Assembly (NCBI GenBank): GCA_963664845.1
Contig: OY761615.1
Coordinates: forward strand, 3,410,001-3,474,000
DNA: 64,000 bases
Reading direction: 5' to 3'
From: CAIYTF01 sp963664845
GTDB taxonomy: Bacteria > Bacteroidota > Ignavibacteria > Ignavibacteriales > Ignavibacteriaceae
Shown in pieces: positions 7,953-14,649 of this stretch. Position numbers and translations under genes: made by a program. The notes under the pieces were generated by a model. The model made no database searches, was not told the DNA's origin, and saw only the letters and a program-made list of their open reading frames with translations. Position 1 is the stretch's first letter; every line of letters starts with the position of its first letter.

Positions 7953-8197
7953 ATGGCGTGAAGGCGTTTCTATTATCACTGTTACCGGATAAGCCGGTCA
8001 AAGCATTGCTCTTTGTAACAGGCGGTGCCTTGCTTGGATTCGGCTACTATTATTTCATCGGGTGCCGCACCGGTTCTTGTCCTATTACCGGGAGTCCCTA
8101 TATTTCCACCATCTATGGGGCATTTATCGGTCTGCTCTGGGCTATCCCATCCAAAAAGAAAGAAGAAAAGAATTCTAATAACGATAACAAGGGATAG
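7949..8197 (+). CDS. DUF6132-like small membrane protein
   Basis: This 82-residue protein has two membrane helices (about 18-37 and 52-66) separated by a conserved-looking loop, IGCRTGSCPITGSPYIST, with two cysteines, and a Lys/Asn-rich tail. The loop matches what I recall of the DUF6132 family, which often neighbours rhodaneses and thioredoxins. It overlaps the thioredoxin gene by 4 nt. Function is unknown; the cysteine pair beside a membrane thioredoxin hints that it is a redox partner or sulfur-compound channel component. Confidence 0.75.
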   Translation: MNGVKAFLLSLLPDKPVKALLFVTGGALLGFGYYYFIGCRTGSCPITGSPYISTIYGAFIGLLWAIPSKKKEEKNSNNDNKG

Positions 8198-8284
8198 TGG
8201 AGCCCTATGATTGGGGAAATATTTTGAATACCCGGAATAGTGGAATAATGCCGCCCTTTCCGGGCTCAAAATTGCTTTGCCGAG

Positions 8285-8460
8285 CCTACAATAATATCAA
8301 CCCTACAATAATGTCAACCCTACAATAATGTCAACCCTTCGGGTTTTCGCCGCAATATGAAATCTATAATAATATCAACCCTTCGGGTTTTCGCCGCGAC
8401 CATCATCTACAATAATATCATCTTATTGGGTTCTGCTGCGAAGTGAAATCTATTGTATTT
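8285..8460. repeat. 17-bp tandem repeats merging into GGGTT-hairpin repeats
   Basis: Three perfect-period 17-bp units CCTACAATAATRTCAAC occupy 8285-8335. They lead into CCTTCGGGTTTTCGCCGC blocks, each containing the small hairpin AACCC-TTC-GGGTT, at about 8333-8355 and 8376-8400. A third degenerate copy follows. The array separates the plus-strand DUF6132 gene from the minus-strand DUF2892 gene, so it sits between two convergent gene ends and may work as a double terminator. It has no spacer-repeat pattern of a CRISPR. Confidence 0.8.
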
Positions 8461-8488
8461 TAAAAGCGGTTGTTCTCAATTAGGGAAG

Positions 8489-8692
8489 CTACTCAGCCTT
8501 TTTCTTTTCAACGGTGCTGATGCCCAATACCGTAAATAGCGGGCAATAGTTCAGCATACCTGTTGCAAGAGGAACTATACCCAGCAAGCCGAAATACTTC
8601 GCGTCTCCCTCAAGGAAAAAGAACAGCGAGAACAAACCCAGTGCAATTATGAACCGGATGATTTTGTCGGTTGAGCCTACATTTTTCCGCAT
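8489..8692 (-). CDS. DUF2892 (YgaP-like) inner membrane protein
   Basis: The 67-residue protein begins with MRKNVGSTDKIIRFI and has two hydrophobic segments with GLLGIVPLATGMLNYCPLF, the DUF2892 signature in which a cysteine lies in the second helix. This domain is often fused to or beside rhodanese domains (YgaP) and is found in thiol and metal-stress operons. It is the last gene of the arsenic/redox island and follows the thioredoxin reductase fusion after a 33-nt gap. Its molecular role is not established. Confidence 0.85.
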   Translation of the reverse strand: MRKNVGSTDKIIRFIIALGLFSLFFFLEGDAKYFGLLGIVPLATGMLNYCPLFTVLGISTVEKKKAE

Positions 8693-8725
8693 AACACAAG
8701 CCTGTCTTTAATTTGTGAAAATGAG

Positions 8726-10036
8726 TTAATAACTTTCTTCCAAAACTTCTTCTTTTTCAAGCTCTCTTGCAAGGGCAATCGCCGCAACGGTCCCATCGGC
8801 AACAGCTGTGGTTATTTGTCTGAACTGCTTGCTTGCTACGTCGCCAACTGCATAAACGTCAGGGATGCTTGTTTTCAGATTATTGTCTGTTTTTATGTAA
8901 CCCCACTGGTCCAGGTCAAACCGATCTTTCATTTCGCTGATGTTGGGAGTCATTCCGGCGAAGATGAACACGCCATCACACGCAAGTGTTTTCAATTCGT
9001 GTGTGCGGAGGTCTTCAAGCACAACGCTGTTAACGCTGCTGCCGGTTTTTACAAACTCTCGCGGCTCATGTTCGAACAAAAATTCGATCTTTTCGTTGGC
9101 AAATGCCTTTTCCTGGGCAATCTTGTTAGCCTGCAGTTTATCGAACTGGTGAACAATGGTGACCCTGGAGGCAAACTTAGTGATGAATAAGGACTCTTCA
9201 ATAGCGGAGTTGCCGCCGCCAATTACGACGACGTGTTTATCTTCATAGAACTTGGCATCGCAGGTTGCGCAGTAGGAGATTCCCTGCCCGCGGTATTCTT
9301 TCTCTCCCTTCACGTTAAGCAGTCTTGGAGAAGAACCTGTTGCAATTACAATTTTTTTTGCATGTATGGTTTCGACGCCGTCAACAACGATATATTTTTC
9401 GTCAAGATTCATTTCCGTGATATCAACTGCTGATCTGAATTCAGCCCCGGCTGCTTTGGTCTGCTCAGCCATATAGTGCATCAGCATATAACCGGATACC
9501 GGTTCACTGAACCCGGGATAGTTGCTTACAAGATGGGTCACTTTCACTTGTCCGCCTGGCAGGTCTCTGTCCACAACAATTGTTTTCAGTTTTGCCTGAG
9601 CGGTATAGATTGCTGTCGAGAGTCCTGCAGGTCCGCCGCCAATAACCAGAACATCGCACGAGGTAGAAGTTTGTTCAATGCTGTTCTTCAGTTCATCTCC
9701 ACGGTAAGCCGGAAGAAGCAATTCAAGATTTTTGACAATATCTGCGCGCTTGATTCCGCCGGTGAGTTGTTCACCCACGCGTTTCCCATTATCGTAGAAC
9801 AATAATGTGGGTGACGAAGTGACTCCGAGTTGAGAAGCCAGTTCGCGGTTTTCCTGTCTGAATATTTTTACGAAGGTGATATCGCGCCCGTAAATTTCAC
9901 TTAAGGATTCATATTTGCTTGCAAGTGCCTCACACGGGGGGCACTCGGTGGAATAAAAATCGACTACAATTTTGCTGCCGTTGAGCACTGTTTTTTCAAA
10001 TTCATTTGTCGAAATATTCGTTATGTGTTCTGTCAT
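8726..10036 (-). CDS. trxB: Thioredoxin-thioredoxin reductase fusion
   Basis: The 436-residue protein joins an N-terminal thioredoxin (residues 1-108; active site STECPPCEA, Cys32 and Cys35) to a complete FAD/NADPH thioredoxin reductase (about 125-430). The reductase has GGGPAG at 133-138 for FAD, the redox-active CATC (Cys256, Cys259), GGGNSA at 273-278 for NADPH and a C-terminal YAVGD FAD motif. Electrons would pass from NADPH through FAD and CATC to the attached CPPC. The domain order is opposite to the mycobacterial reductase-thioredoxin fusion. It starts 2 nt after the radical SAM gene, so it is probably co-translated with it and may supply reductant for that pathway, for ArsC or for ArsM. 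Confidence 0.93.
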   Translation of the reverse strand: MTEHITNISTNEFEKTVLNGSKIVVDFYSTECPPCEALASKYESLSEIYGRDITFVKIFRQENRELASQLGVTSSPTLLFYDNGKRVGEQLTGGIKRADIVKNLELLLPAYRGDELKNSIEQTSTSCDVLVIGGGPAGLSTAIYTAQAKLKTIVVDRDLPGGQVKVTHLVSNYPGFSEPVSGYMLMHYMAEQTKAAGAEFRSAVDITEMNLDEKYIVVDGVETIHAKKIVIATGSSPRLLNVKGEKEYRGQGISYCATCDAKFYEDKHVVVIGGGNSAIEESLFITKFASRVTIVHQFDKLQANKIAQEKAFANEKIEFLFEHEPREFVKTGSSVNSVVLEDLRTHELKTLACDGVFIFAGMTPNISEMKDRFDLDQWGYIKTDNNLKTSIPDVYAVGDVASKQFRQITTAVADGTVAAIALARELEKEEVLEESY

Positions 10037-10038
10037 GG

Positions 10039-11349
10039 TTATGCCTCAATGTCATTATAAAGTGATATCCCCATTCCAATCAATTCTTTTATGGGCCTGC
10101 AATCCGGGGAATGAAGATTGCCGGTTTTGTTAAATGCTACTTCTGCACATCCGCCGCCGCAGGCGAGCTGCATGCTGCATGATTTACATGCGGTAATGGT
10201 GGTCACGTCCCTGTCTTCCCATTCGAAAATTTTATCTGTCTGCTTTGTTTTTTCGGGATAAAACGTACCTAATGATGACCCCGGTTTGCCTACCGTTGCC
10301 GTGCAGGCATATATGTTCCCGGTATAATCGAACGCCCATTCTGTTTTGCAACCCGTACAGGAATCGAACAGCGGAAGAGGGAGTTCGCCATTCTCAAACA
10401 GGTATTTGGATATTGAAAAGGCCGGTTTATGGAACTCAAGAATTTCCGGGTTGTTTTGAGAGAGTTTGTAAAGTGTTTCATAAAATTCAATACGGGAAAG
10501 CAATTTCTGATTGCCGGCCTGGCAGTAATGCAACTCATAGTTGCGTCCAAACTGTGTTTTGAAAAAAGTGCTCCGGGTCCATCCCTGGGCTATTGCAAAT
10601 TGTGCCAGTTCGGCCAATTGTTCAATGTTCTCTTTGTCCAGCACCACCCTAAGATTTATGGTTATCTTGTTTTCAATGGCGAGATTAATTCCACGCACAA
10701 TTTTATCAAATGTTGCCTGACCGCCTTTTAACGGTCTGCGAATATCGTGCATGGGACCAACACCATCCAGTGTTACCTGTATCTCCCGGATGCGGTGCTG
10801 CTTGAGAAGAGGAATATATTCTTCAAGGGCATATCCGTTACTCACGATGGCAATTTCTACATTGAGCTCTTTGGCTTTTGCCAAAAAGTAGGCTACTGTT
10901 TTTTTATTCCGGTCGCCGGGCAAAAGCGGTTCGCCGCCGAACAGTGTTATATACTTTTTCCTTGTCGAAAATTCCTCATTAACATAGTCGAAGAAAGAGT
11001 CAATAACTTCGTTTTGCAATGGTTTCGGGCTGTTGTCATATTCTGACTGGTAGCAATAGCTGCAGTCGAAATTGCAGGAATACCAGGGAACAAAAAATAT
11101 TTGGACTTCATCGGTATCTCTTGCCTCTATGAACTCAAGATACTTTTCGTTATATAGTTTCTTTTCGAGCGCTTCATCCGTCAGGTAACCCTTTTCAACA
11201 TATTCGTCAATATCCGTGAACTGTCCGGAGATAATTTCAGCGGCTTTTTCTGCAGAGAGTATATCCGCATTTCCCGTTAGTATGTTAACGAGATAATGAT
11301 CGTTAGAATCTTTAATCTGTGAGAATATGTTATATTTTGAAAAATACAT
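10039..11349 (-). CDS. Radical SAM/SPASM peptide maturase-like protein
   Basis: The 436-residue protein has an 80-residue N-terminal region of the type seen in peptide-modifying SPASM enzymes. It then has the radical SAM cluster CNFDCSYC (Cys92, Cys96, Cys99) and the SAM-binding LFGGEP (137-141). A C-terminal SPASM region has cysteines at 331, 334, 349, 388, 391, 397, 401 and 417 (including ACKSCSMQLACGGGC), enough for two auxiliary Fe-S clusters. SPASM proteins of this form modify ribosomally made peptides, for example by thioether or C-C crosslinks. The gene lies 126 nt after a 31-residue Cys-containing peptide gene, with a hairpin between them, which strongly suggests that peptide as substrate. 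An alternative is an anaerobic sulfatase-type maturase, but no sulfatase is nearby. Confidence 0.92.
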   Translation of the reverse strand: MYFSKYNIFSQIKDSNDHYLVNILTGNADILSAEKAAEIISGQFTDIDEYVEKGYLTDEALEKKLYNEKYLEFIEARDTDEVQIFFVPWYSCNFDCSYCYQSEYDNSPKPLQNEVIDSFFDYVNEEFSTRKKYITLFGGEPLLPGDRNKKTVAYFLAKAKELNVEIAIVSNGYALEEYIPLLKQHRIREIQVTLDGVGPMHDIRRPLKGGQATFDKIVRGINLAIENKITINLRVVLDKENIEQLAELAQFAIAQGWTRSTFFKTQFGRNYELHYCQAGNQKLLSRIEFYETLYKLSQNNPEILEFHKPAFSISKYLFENGELPLPLFDSCTGCKTEWAFDYTGNIYACTATVGKPGSSLGTFYPEKTKQTDKIFEWEDRDVTTITACKSCSMQLACGGGCAEVAFNKTGNLHSPDCRPIKELIGMGISLYNDIEA

Positions 11350-11408
11350 TGTTAGCCTGTTGTTTGCCTGGTATGATGCTGAGAGTATGAAAAGGTTTCA
11401 GGTATATC

Positions 11409-11457
11409 TGATAAAAGATAAAAATGTAGAGCCGGAACCCGGAAGGGCTCCGGCTCT
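11409..11457 (-). terminator. Attenuator-like terminator between peptide gene and radical SAM gene
   Basis: Nine perfect pairs AGAGCCGGA (11428-11436) and TCCGGCTCT (11449-11457), extended by CCC/GGG around a GGAA-complement loop. On the minus strand it is followed by ACATTTTTATCTTTT. It lies 18 nt after the peptide stop and about 80 nt before the radical SAM start. Partial termination here would yield much more peptide mRNA than maturase mRNA. Confidence 0.8.
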
Positions 11458-11475
11458 GTCATGAACAATGAATGC

Positions 11476-11571
11476 TTAATCGTGACAGCCGGCAACGATC
11501 TTTGAGGTCTTTGCGCAGCACTGTGCAATTTTCTTGTTGGAAAATTGCTCTTTCCTGATTAATGATTTCAT
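11476..11571 (-). CDS. 31-residue Cys peptide, candidate RiPP precursor
   Basis: An ATG at 11571 on the minus strand opens a 31-codon frame ending in TAA. It is preceded at 5 nt by AGGAGG, the strongest Shine-Dalgarno in the region. The N-terminal half is basic and polar (MKSLIRKEQ, then Lys13-Lys14) like a leader; the C-terminal half holds Cys18-Cys19 and Cys29 within QCCAK and AGCHD. It lies 27 nt after the ArsM-like gene and is followed by an attenuator hairpin and a SPASM maturase. Strong ribosome binding, tiny size, leader/core layout and the maturase next door are the marks of a RiPP precursor. I recognise no named peptide family. A metal- or arsenite-binding thiol peptide is a second possibility. 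Confidence 0.72.
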   Translation of the reverse strand: MKSLIRKEQFSNKKIAQCCAKTSKIVAGCHD

Positions 11572-11576
11572 GTTGT

Positions 11577-11582
11577 CCTCCT
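11577..11582 (-). promoter_or_regulatory. Strong ribosome binding site of the Cys peptide
   Basis: On the minus strand the sequence reads AAAAGGAGGACAACATG, with a complete AGGAGG five bases from the start codon. Most neighbouring genes have weak or no such site, so this one marks the 31-residue frame as translated. Confidence 0.75.
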
Positions 11583-11598
11583 TTTGGTTAGGGGAAAA

Positions 11599-12246
11599 TT
11601 ATCCGTTGCAGCAGCAGCCCGCGGGCTTTGTGCCGGCAACAGTAAAGCTTGCTACTTCAATCTTGCCCTTGGCGTAGGGTTTACTTTCTTCCAATATGGT
11701 AATGTCTTTGAACCCGGCGTCTGCTATCATTTTCAGATAGATGTCTTTTTCAATTGACCCAGCCCAGCATTCAGAAACCGCTACGGGATCAGTTCGATAT
11801 TCCTCAGGCACTTCTGCTAGCGAGTAGATATCGCTCACGGCGAACCGGCCTCCCTTTTTGAGGATGCGGTAAATCTCATTCCAAACCGCTGTCTTGTCTT
11901 CCGCGTGGTTTATGGTGCAATTGGAGATTACAAGGTTAGCCACATCAGAAGGAAGCTTCATTGATTCCAATTCCGACTGAACAAACTGCACGTTGGAAAT
12001 TTCCAGCTTTTCCGCGTTTCGTCTTGCTTTAACCAGCATTCCATCCGAAACGTCGAGTCCGTATACGAAACCCTTTTCGCCAACTGTTTGCGCCATCCTT
12101 ATAACATCATTACCGCGGCCGCAGCCCAGGTCAACGCATACTTCACCGGGTTTAGGATCGCTGTGGTTCAGAGCTCCTCCGCAGGAAAGGCAGCAGGAGT
12201 CTTCGGCCAATGCCGAGTATCTTTCATTAATTACTGTTGTGTCCAT
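11599..12246 (-). CDS. arsM: ArsM-like SAM-dependent arsenite methyltransferase
   Basis: The 215-residue protein is a class I methyltransferase with the SAM motif VDLGCGRG (38-45), GLDVSDGML, and NCTINHAE. Cysteines are placed as in ArsM-type enzymes: a CCLSC cluster at 18-22 near the N-terminus, Cys110 and Cys160 (SECWAGS); a CCC triplet (211-213) closes the chain. ArsM methylates thiol-bound As(III) to mono- and dimethylated species. The C-terminal Cys triplet may take the place of the third As-binding cysteine of better-known ArsM enzymes. It lies 19 nt after tlpA and 27 nt before the Cys-peptide gene. Arsenic as substrate is inferred from these cysteines and from the ars neighbours. Confidence 0.82.
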   Translation of the reverse strand: MDTTVINERYSALAEDSCCLSCGGALNHSDPKPGEVCVDLGCGRGNDVIRMAQTVGEKGFVYGLDVSDGMLVKARRNAEKLEISNVQFVQSELESMKLPSDVANLVISNCTINHAEDKTAVWNEIYRILKKGGRFAVSDIYSLAEVPEEYRTDPVAVSECWAGSIEKDIYLKMIADAGFKDITILEESKPYAKGKIEVASFTVAGTKPAGCCCNG

Positions 12247-12265
12247 TGCTTTTCACTATCCCGAA

Positions 12266-12793
12266 TTACTTCTTTAATAACTTATCTATTGCCTGAGTGA
12301 GATCACTTTTGGGTACCAGTCCGACGTTGTTTGCCACGATGTTTCCTTTTTGATCAATTACAAACGAAGTTGGAATTGACTCAATGCCGCCATACGCCTG
12401 GGCCGTCTCCGCATCGCTATATACAACGGGATAGTTGATGCCCATTTTTTGTATGAAGGGAACTACGTCATTTTTTGTTTCCTGGTCAACAGAAATGCCG
12501 ATGACCGCAACGTTGTTACCATATTCTTTTTGAATCTCGATTAAGTCAGGGATTCCTTTTCTGCATGGCGGACACCAGGTAGCCCAGAAATCCACTATTA
12601 CAACTTTACCTTTAAAATCCGACAGTTTCAAGATCTTTCCATCTGTGGTATTTAACTGGAAGTCAGGCGCAGTTGAGCCGGTTGAGGCTGAGGGCTGGTA
12701 AGCTGTCATTGGCTTTTCATCGGCAGAGGATTTCTTATCGCATCCGGTGAAAAGCAATGTGATGATTGTTGCAAAAATAAGCAGATACCGCAT
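12266..12793 (-). CDS. TlpA/ResA-like thioredoxin lipoprotein
   Basis: The 175-residue protein has a lipoprotein signal with lipobox LFTGC (Cys18), a short linker and an AhpC/TSA-type thioredoxin fold. The active site is FWATWCPPCRKG (Cys74, Cys77), and ESIPTS supplies the cis-proline. It should be membrane-tethered and face the periplasm, passing electrons from CcdA to periplasmic disulfides. It lies upstream of arsM in the same direction and downstream of ccdA after a repeat-containing gap. Confidence 0.9.
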   Translation of the reverse strand: MRYLLIFATIITLLFTGCDKKSSADEKPMTAYQPSASTGSTAPDFQLNTTDGKILKLSDFKGKVVIVDFWATWCPPCRKGIPDLIEIQKEYGNNVAVIGISVDQETKNDVVPFIQKMGINYPVVYSDAETAQAYGGIESIPTSFVIDQKGNIVANNVGLVPKSDLTQAIDKLLKK

Positions 12794-12867
12794 TTATACT
12801 CCATTTTATAGCTTTTTTGAATAACTATATGTAGGATGTAGGTTTTGGAGAATGGATTCAAAACTGG

Positions 12868-13016
12868 AGCACGGAATGCACGGAAAATGGCGGAACGCAT
12901 TGAAGCGATCTCTAAAACGTAACGCGGAAGGCACGGAAATGATATGGGGAAATTTCCGAAATATGAATGATGCGGCAAACTTGGCAATGGGATGTCGCGG
13001 GAAACCACGGAACGAA
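12868..13016. repeat. Degenerate CACGGAA-type repeat
   Basis: The gap between ccdA and tlpA carries many irregular copies of GCACGGAA/GCGGAA/CCACGGAAC. It is non-coding on both strands as far as can be seen and belongs to the kind of low-complexity dispersed repeat found elsewhere in the window. It interrupts an otherwise tightly packed gene run. Confidence 0.6.
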
Positions 13017-13046
13017 TACGAAAGCAGAAGAAATTTAAGATCTGAA

Positions 13047-13745
13047 TTATGCCTGCATCAGCAGGTAAACTCCACCCGCAATTACCAATACACCGCAAAT
13101 ACGTTTTATCCAGAGAATTGTTTTGGAGCCGTCACTCCAGTTCAAATATTGCTGTACCGTACCAGTCAATACACCAGCAGTTACAATAACTGAACAATGA
13201 CCTATCCCGAAAGCTGCCAGATAAACAATTGAAAGCAAATAATCTGTTTTTGCGGTTTGGAACACTATGCCAAGAACAGGTGCCATATAGGCAAAGGTGC
13301 AGGGACCCAGGGCAAGCCCAAAAAGCAATCCGAGGATCAAGGCGGCAAATAATCCCGCCTTTTGTGTTTGCTTCAGGCCAAAACCACTCCAGTTGAATTT
13401 GATGATATCCATGAGATATAACCCAACGATGAAGAATATGACTGCGACAAGATAGTTGCCGGTGCTTCCTATATCGCCCAGCATTCTGCCAAGCAGTGCC
13501 GTAACAATTCCTATTAATGCGATGGTGATCAAAATTCCTGTACCAAAAACAAGAGAGATATAGAACGTCCTTCTGACACGAATTTTGCCCTGCGAACTTA
13601 TGTATCCGACAATGAGCGGGATGCTGGAAAGATGGCAGGGTGACAGTATAACACTCAGAATACCCCAACTGAACGCGGCAAGTATGGCAAGCCAGGCATT
13701 GCCTGACATTGCATCGTATAAACTGTTAAAAACGCTTTCTATCAT
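13047..13745 (-). CDS. ccdA: CcdA/DsbD-like thiol:disulfide transmembrane reductase
   Basis: The 232-residue protein has six to seven membrane helices, with the two redox cysteines of the family in SPCHLSS (Cys37) and GPCTFAY (Cys149). CcdA takes electrons from cytoplasmic thioredoxin and delivers them to periplasmic thioredoxin-like proteins. Its start lies one base after the stop of a periplasmic thioredoxin gene (13747-14142), its likely acceptor, and tlpA follows downstream. In this context it probably keeps periplasmic thiols reduced under arsenic stress; cytochrome c maturation is the usual alternative. Confidence 0.92.
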   Translation of the reverse strand: MIESVFNSLYDAMSGNAWLAILAAFSWGILSVILSPCHLSSIPLIVGYISSQGKIRVRRTFYISLVFGTGILITIALIGIVTALLGRMLGDIGSTGNYLVAVIFFIVGLYLMDIIKFNWSGFGLKQTQKAGLFAALILGLLFGLALGPCTFAYMAPVLGIVFQTAKTDYLLSIVYLAAFGIGHCSVIVTAGVLTGTVQQYLNWSDGSKTILWIKRICGVLVIAGGVYLLMQA

Positions 13746-13746
13746 A

Positions 13747-14142
13747 CTACTGTTTTCCGGCTGTCAGTTTCAGACCCCGGGCCAGCAAAAGTTTATCAAT
13801 TTCTTTTTCGGGGTAATAACCCTCATGCCGGAAAAATTCTTTTCCGTTCGCATCCAAAAAAACCTGGGTGGGTATTATCGAAATGCCATATTGCTTCGCA
13901 TAGTGCTTCTGGTCTGATTTCCATACATCATAGAAAACAACTTTAAGTTGCGCGCCGTATTTTTGTTCGACTGATTTCATTATGGGCTGCATTTTCCTGC
14001 AGGGAATACAACTTACGGAGCCTAACTCAACGAAGGTCACCATTGGTTTAGCCGGTTGAACGTTTTTGGCGCCCTGGCTGTATGTGTTAGCCTGAAACAA
14101 CGACAGGAGCAGAAGCATAGTTACACTGATCCTTGTTTTCAT
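13747..14142 (-). CDS. Secreted thioredoxin-like protein
   Basis: The 131-residue protein has a cleavable signal peptide (residues 1-23) and a thioredoxin fold with active site GSVSCIPCRKM (Cys45, Cys48) and cis-proline in SIIPTQ. It should act in the periplasm. A GGAGGG ribosome site precedes the ATG. It is packed 1 nt from ccdA and 3 nt from a small CxxC protein, which marks the three as one redox relay. Confidence 0.9.
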   Translation of the reverse strand: MKTRISVTMLLLLSLFQANTYSQGAKNVQPAKPMVTFVELGSVSCIPCRKMQPIMKSVEQKYGAQLKVVFYDVWKSDQKHYAKQYGISIIPTQVFLDANGKEFFRHEGYYPEKEIDKLLLARGLKLTAGKQ

Positions 14143-14145
14143 TTG

Positions 14146-14382
14146 TCAGCCCTCCTTCATCCAGGTGAGTATCTGGTCGTCCTTAGGAATGTATCCTGCG
14201 CTTTTAACCGTTTCGTTTATTACCAGTCCGGGCGTTGTCATTATCTTGTAGCCAATAATAAGCTGAATGTCCGTTACCTTCTCAATTGTTGCGTCAATAC
14301 TGTTTGCTGCCACGATATCACGAACTTTCTGTTCGAGTGTGCTGCATTTTTTGCATCCCGTGCCAAGAATTTTTATGACCAT
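14146..14382 (-). CDS. Small redox-active disulfide protein (TM0996-like)
   Basis: The 78-residue protein is a minimal thioredoxin fold with GTGCKKCS (Cys10, Cys13) next to the first strand and IMTTPGLVIN as the cis-proline segment. This matches the 'redox-active disulfide protein 2' family, common beside arsenic permeases. It has no signal peptide, so it should be cytoplasmic. It is a paralogue of the protein at 16790-17053 and may shuttle electrons or carry As(III) on its dithiol. Confidence 0.9.
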   Translation of the reverse strand: MVIKILGTGCKKCSTLEQKVRDIVAANSIDATIEKVTDIQLIIGYKIMTTPGLVINETVKSAGYIPKDDQILTWMKEG

Positions 14383-14491
14383 TATATGCTCTTTTCTGCT
14401 TTGTTAAAATATATTTTGCGCTGATTTGCTCAGCGACATGAAATAGCTTACTTCTTAATAAATTATGTTATCCAACAATTCCAACTGACTT

Positions 14492-14615
14492 GCCACAAGT
14501 TTCAGCTCGTGGCTCATTCTCGCCCGCTGAAACCGGCTTCAGCAACAAATCTTAGCACTGTTAGTGGCTAAAGCCAATATTTAGAGGGTACATCCATCCC
14601 GCGACTTGAAAGTCG
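14492..14615. repeat. Array of four small hairpins in the ars operon gap
   Basis: Four consecutive inverted repeats lie in the gap between two ars-island genes: GCCAC/GTGGC (14492-14513), GCTGAA/TTCAGC (14526-14543), TGGCT/AGCCA (14565-14576) and CGACTT/AAGTCG (14602-14615). The arrangement resembles REP-type palindromic elements. No reading frame is evident. It could reduce read-through between the upstream arsenic transporters and the downstream redox genes. Confidence 0.6.
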
Positions 14616-14649
14616 TGGCTATTCAATCTCCGGATTTGCATAACATGAG

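Noticed and set aside
8285..8460. CRISPR-like array
   Set aside because: Units are directly abutting and change sequence; there are no unique spacers and no cas genes.
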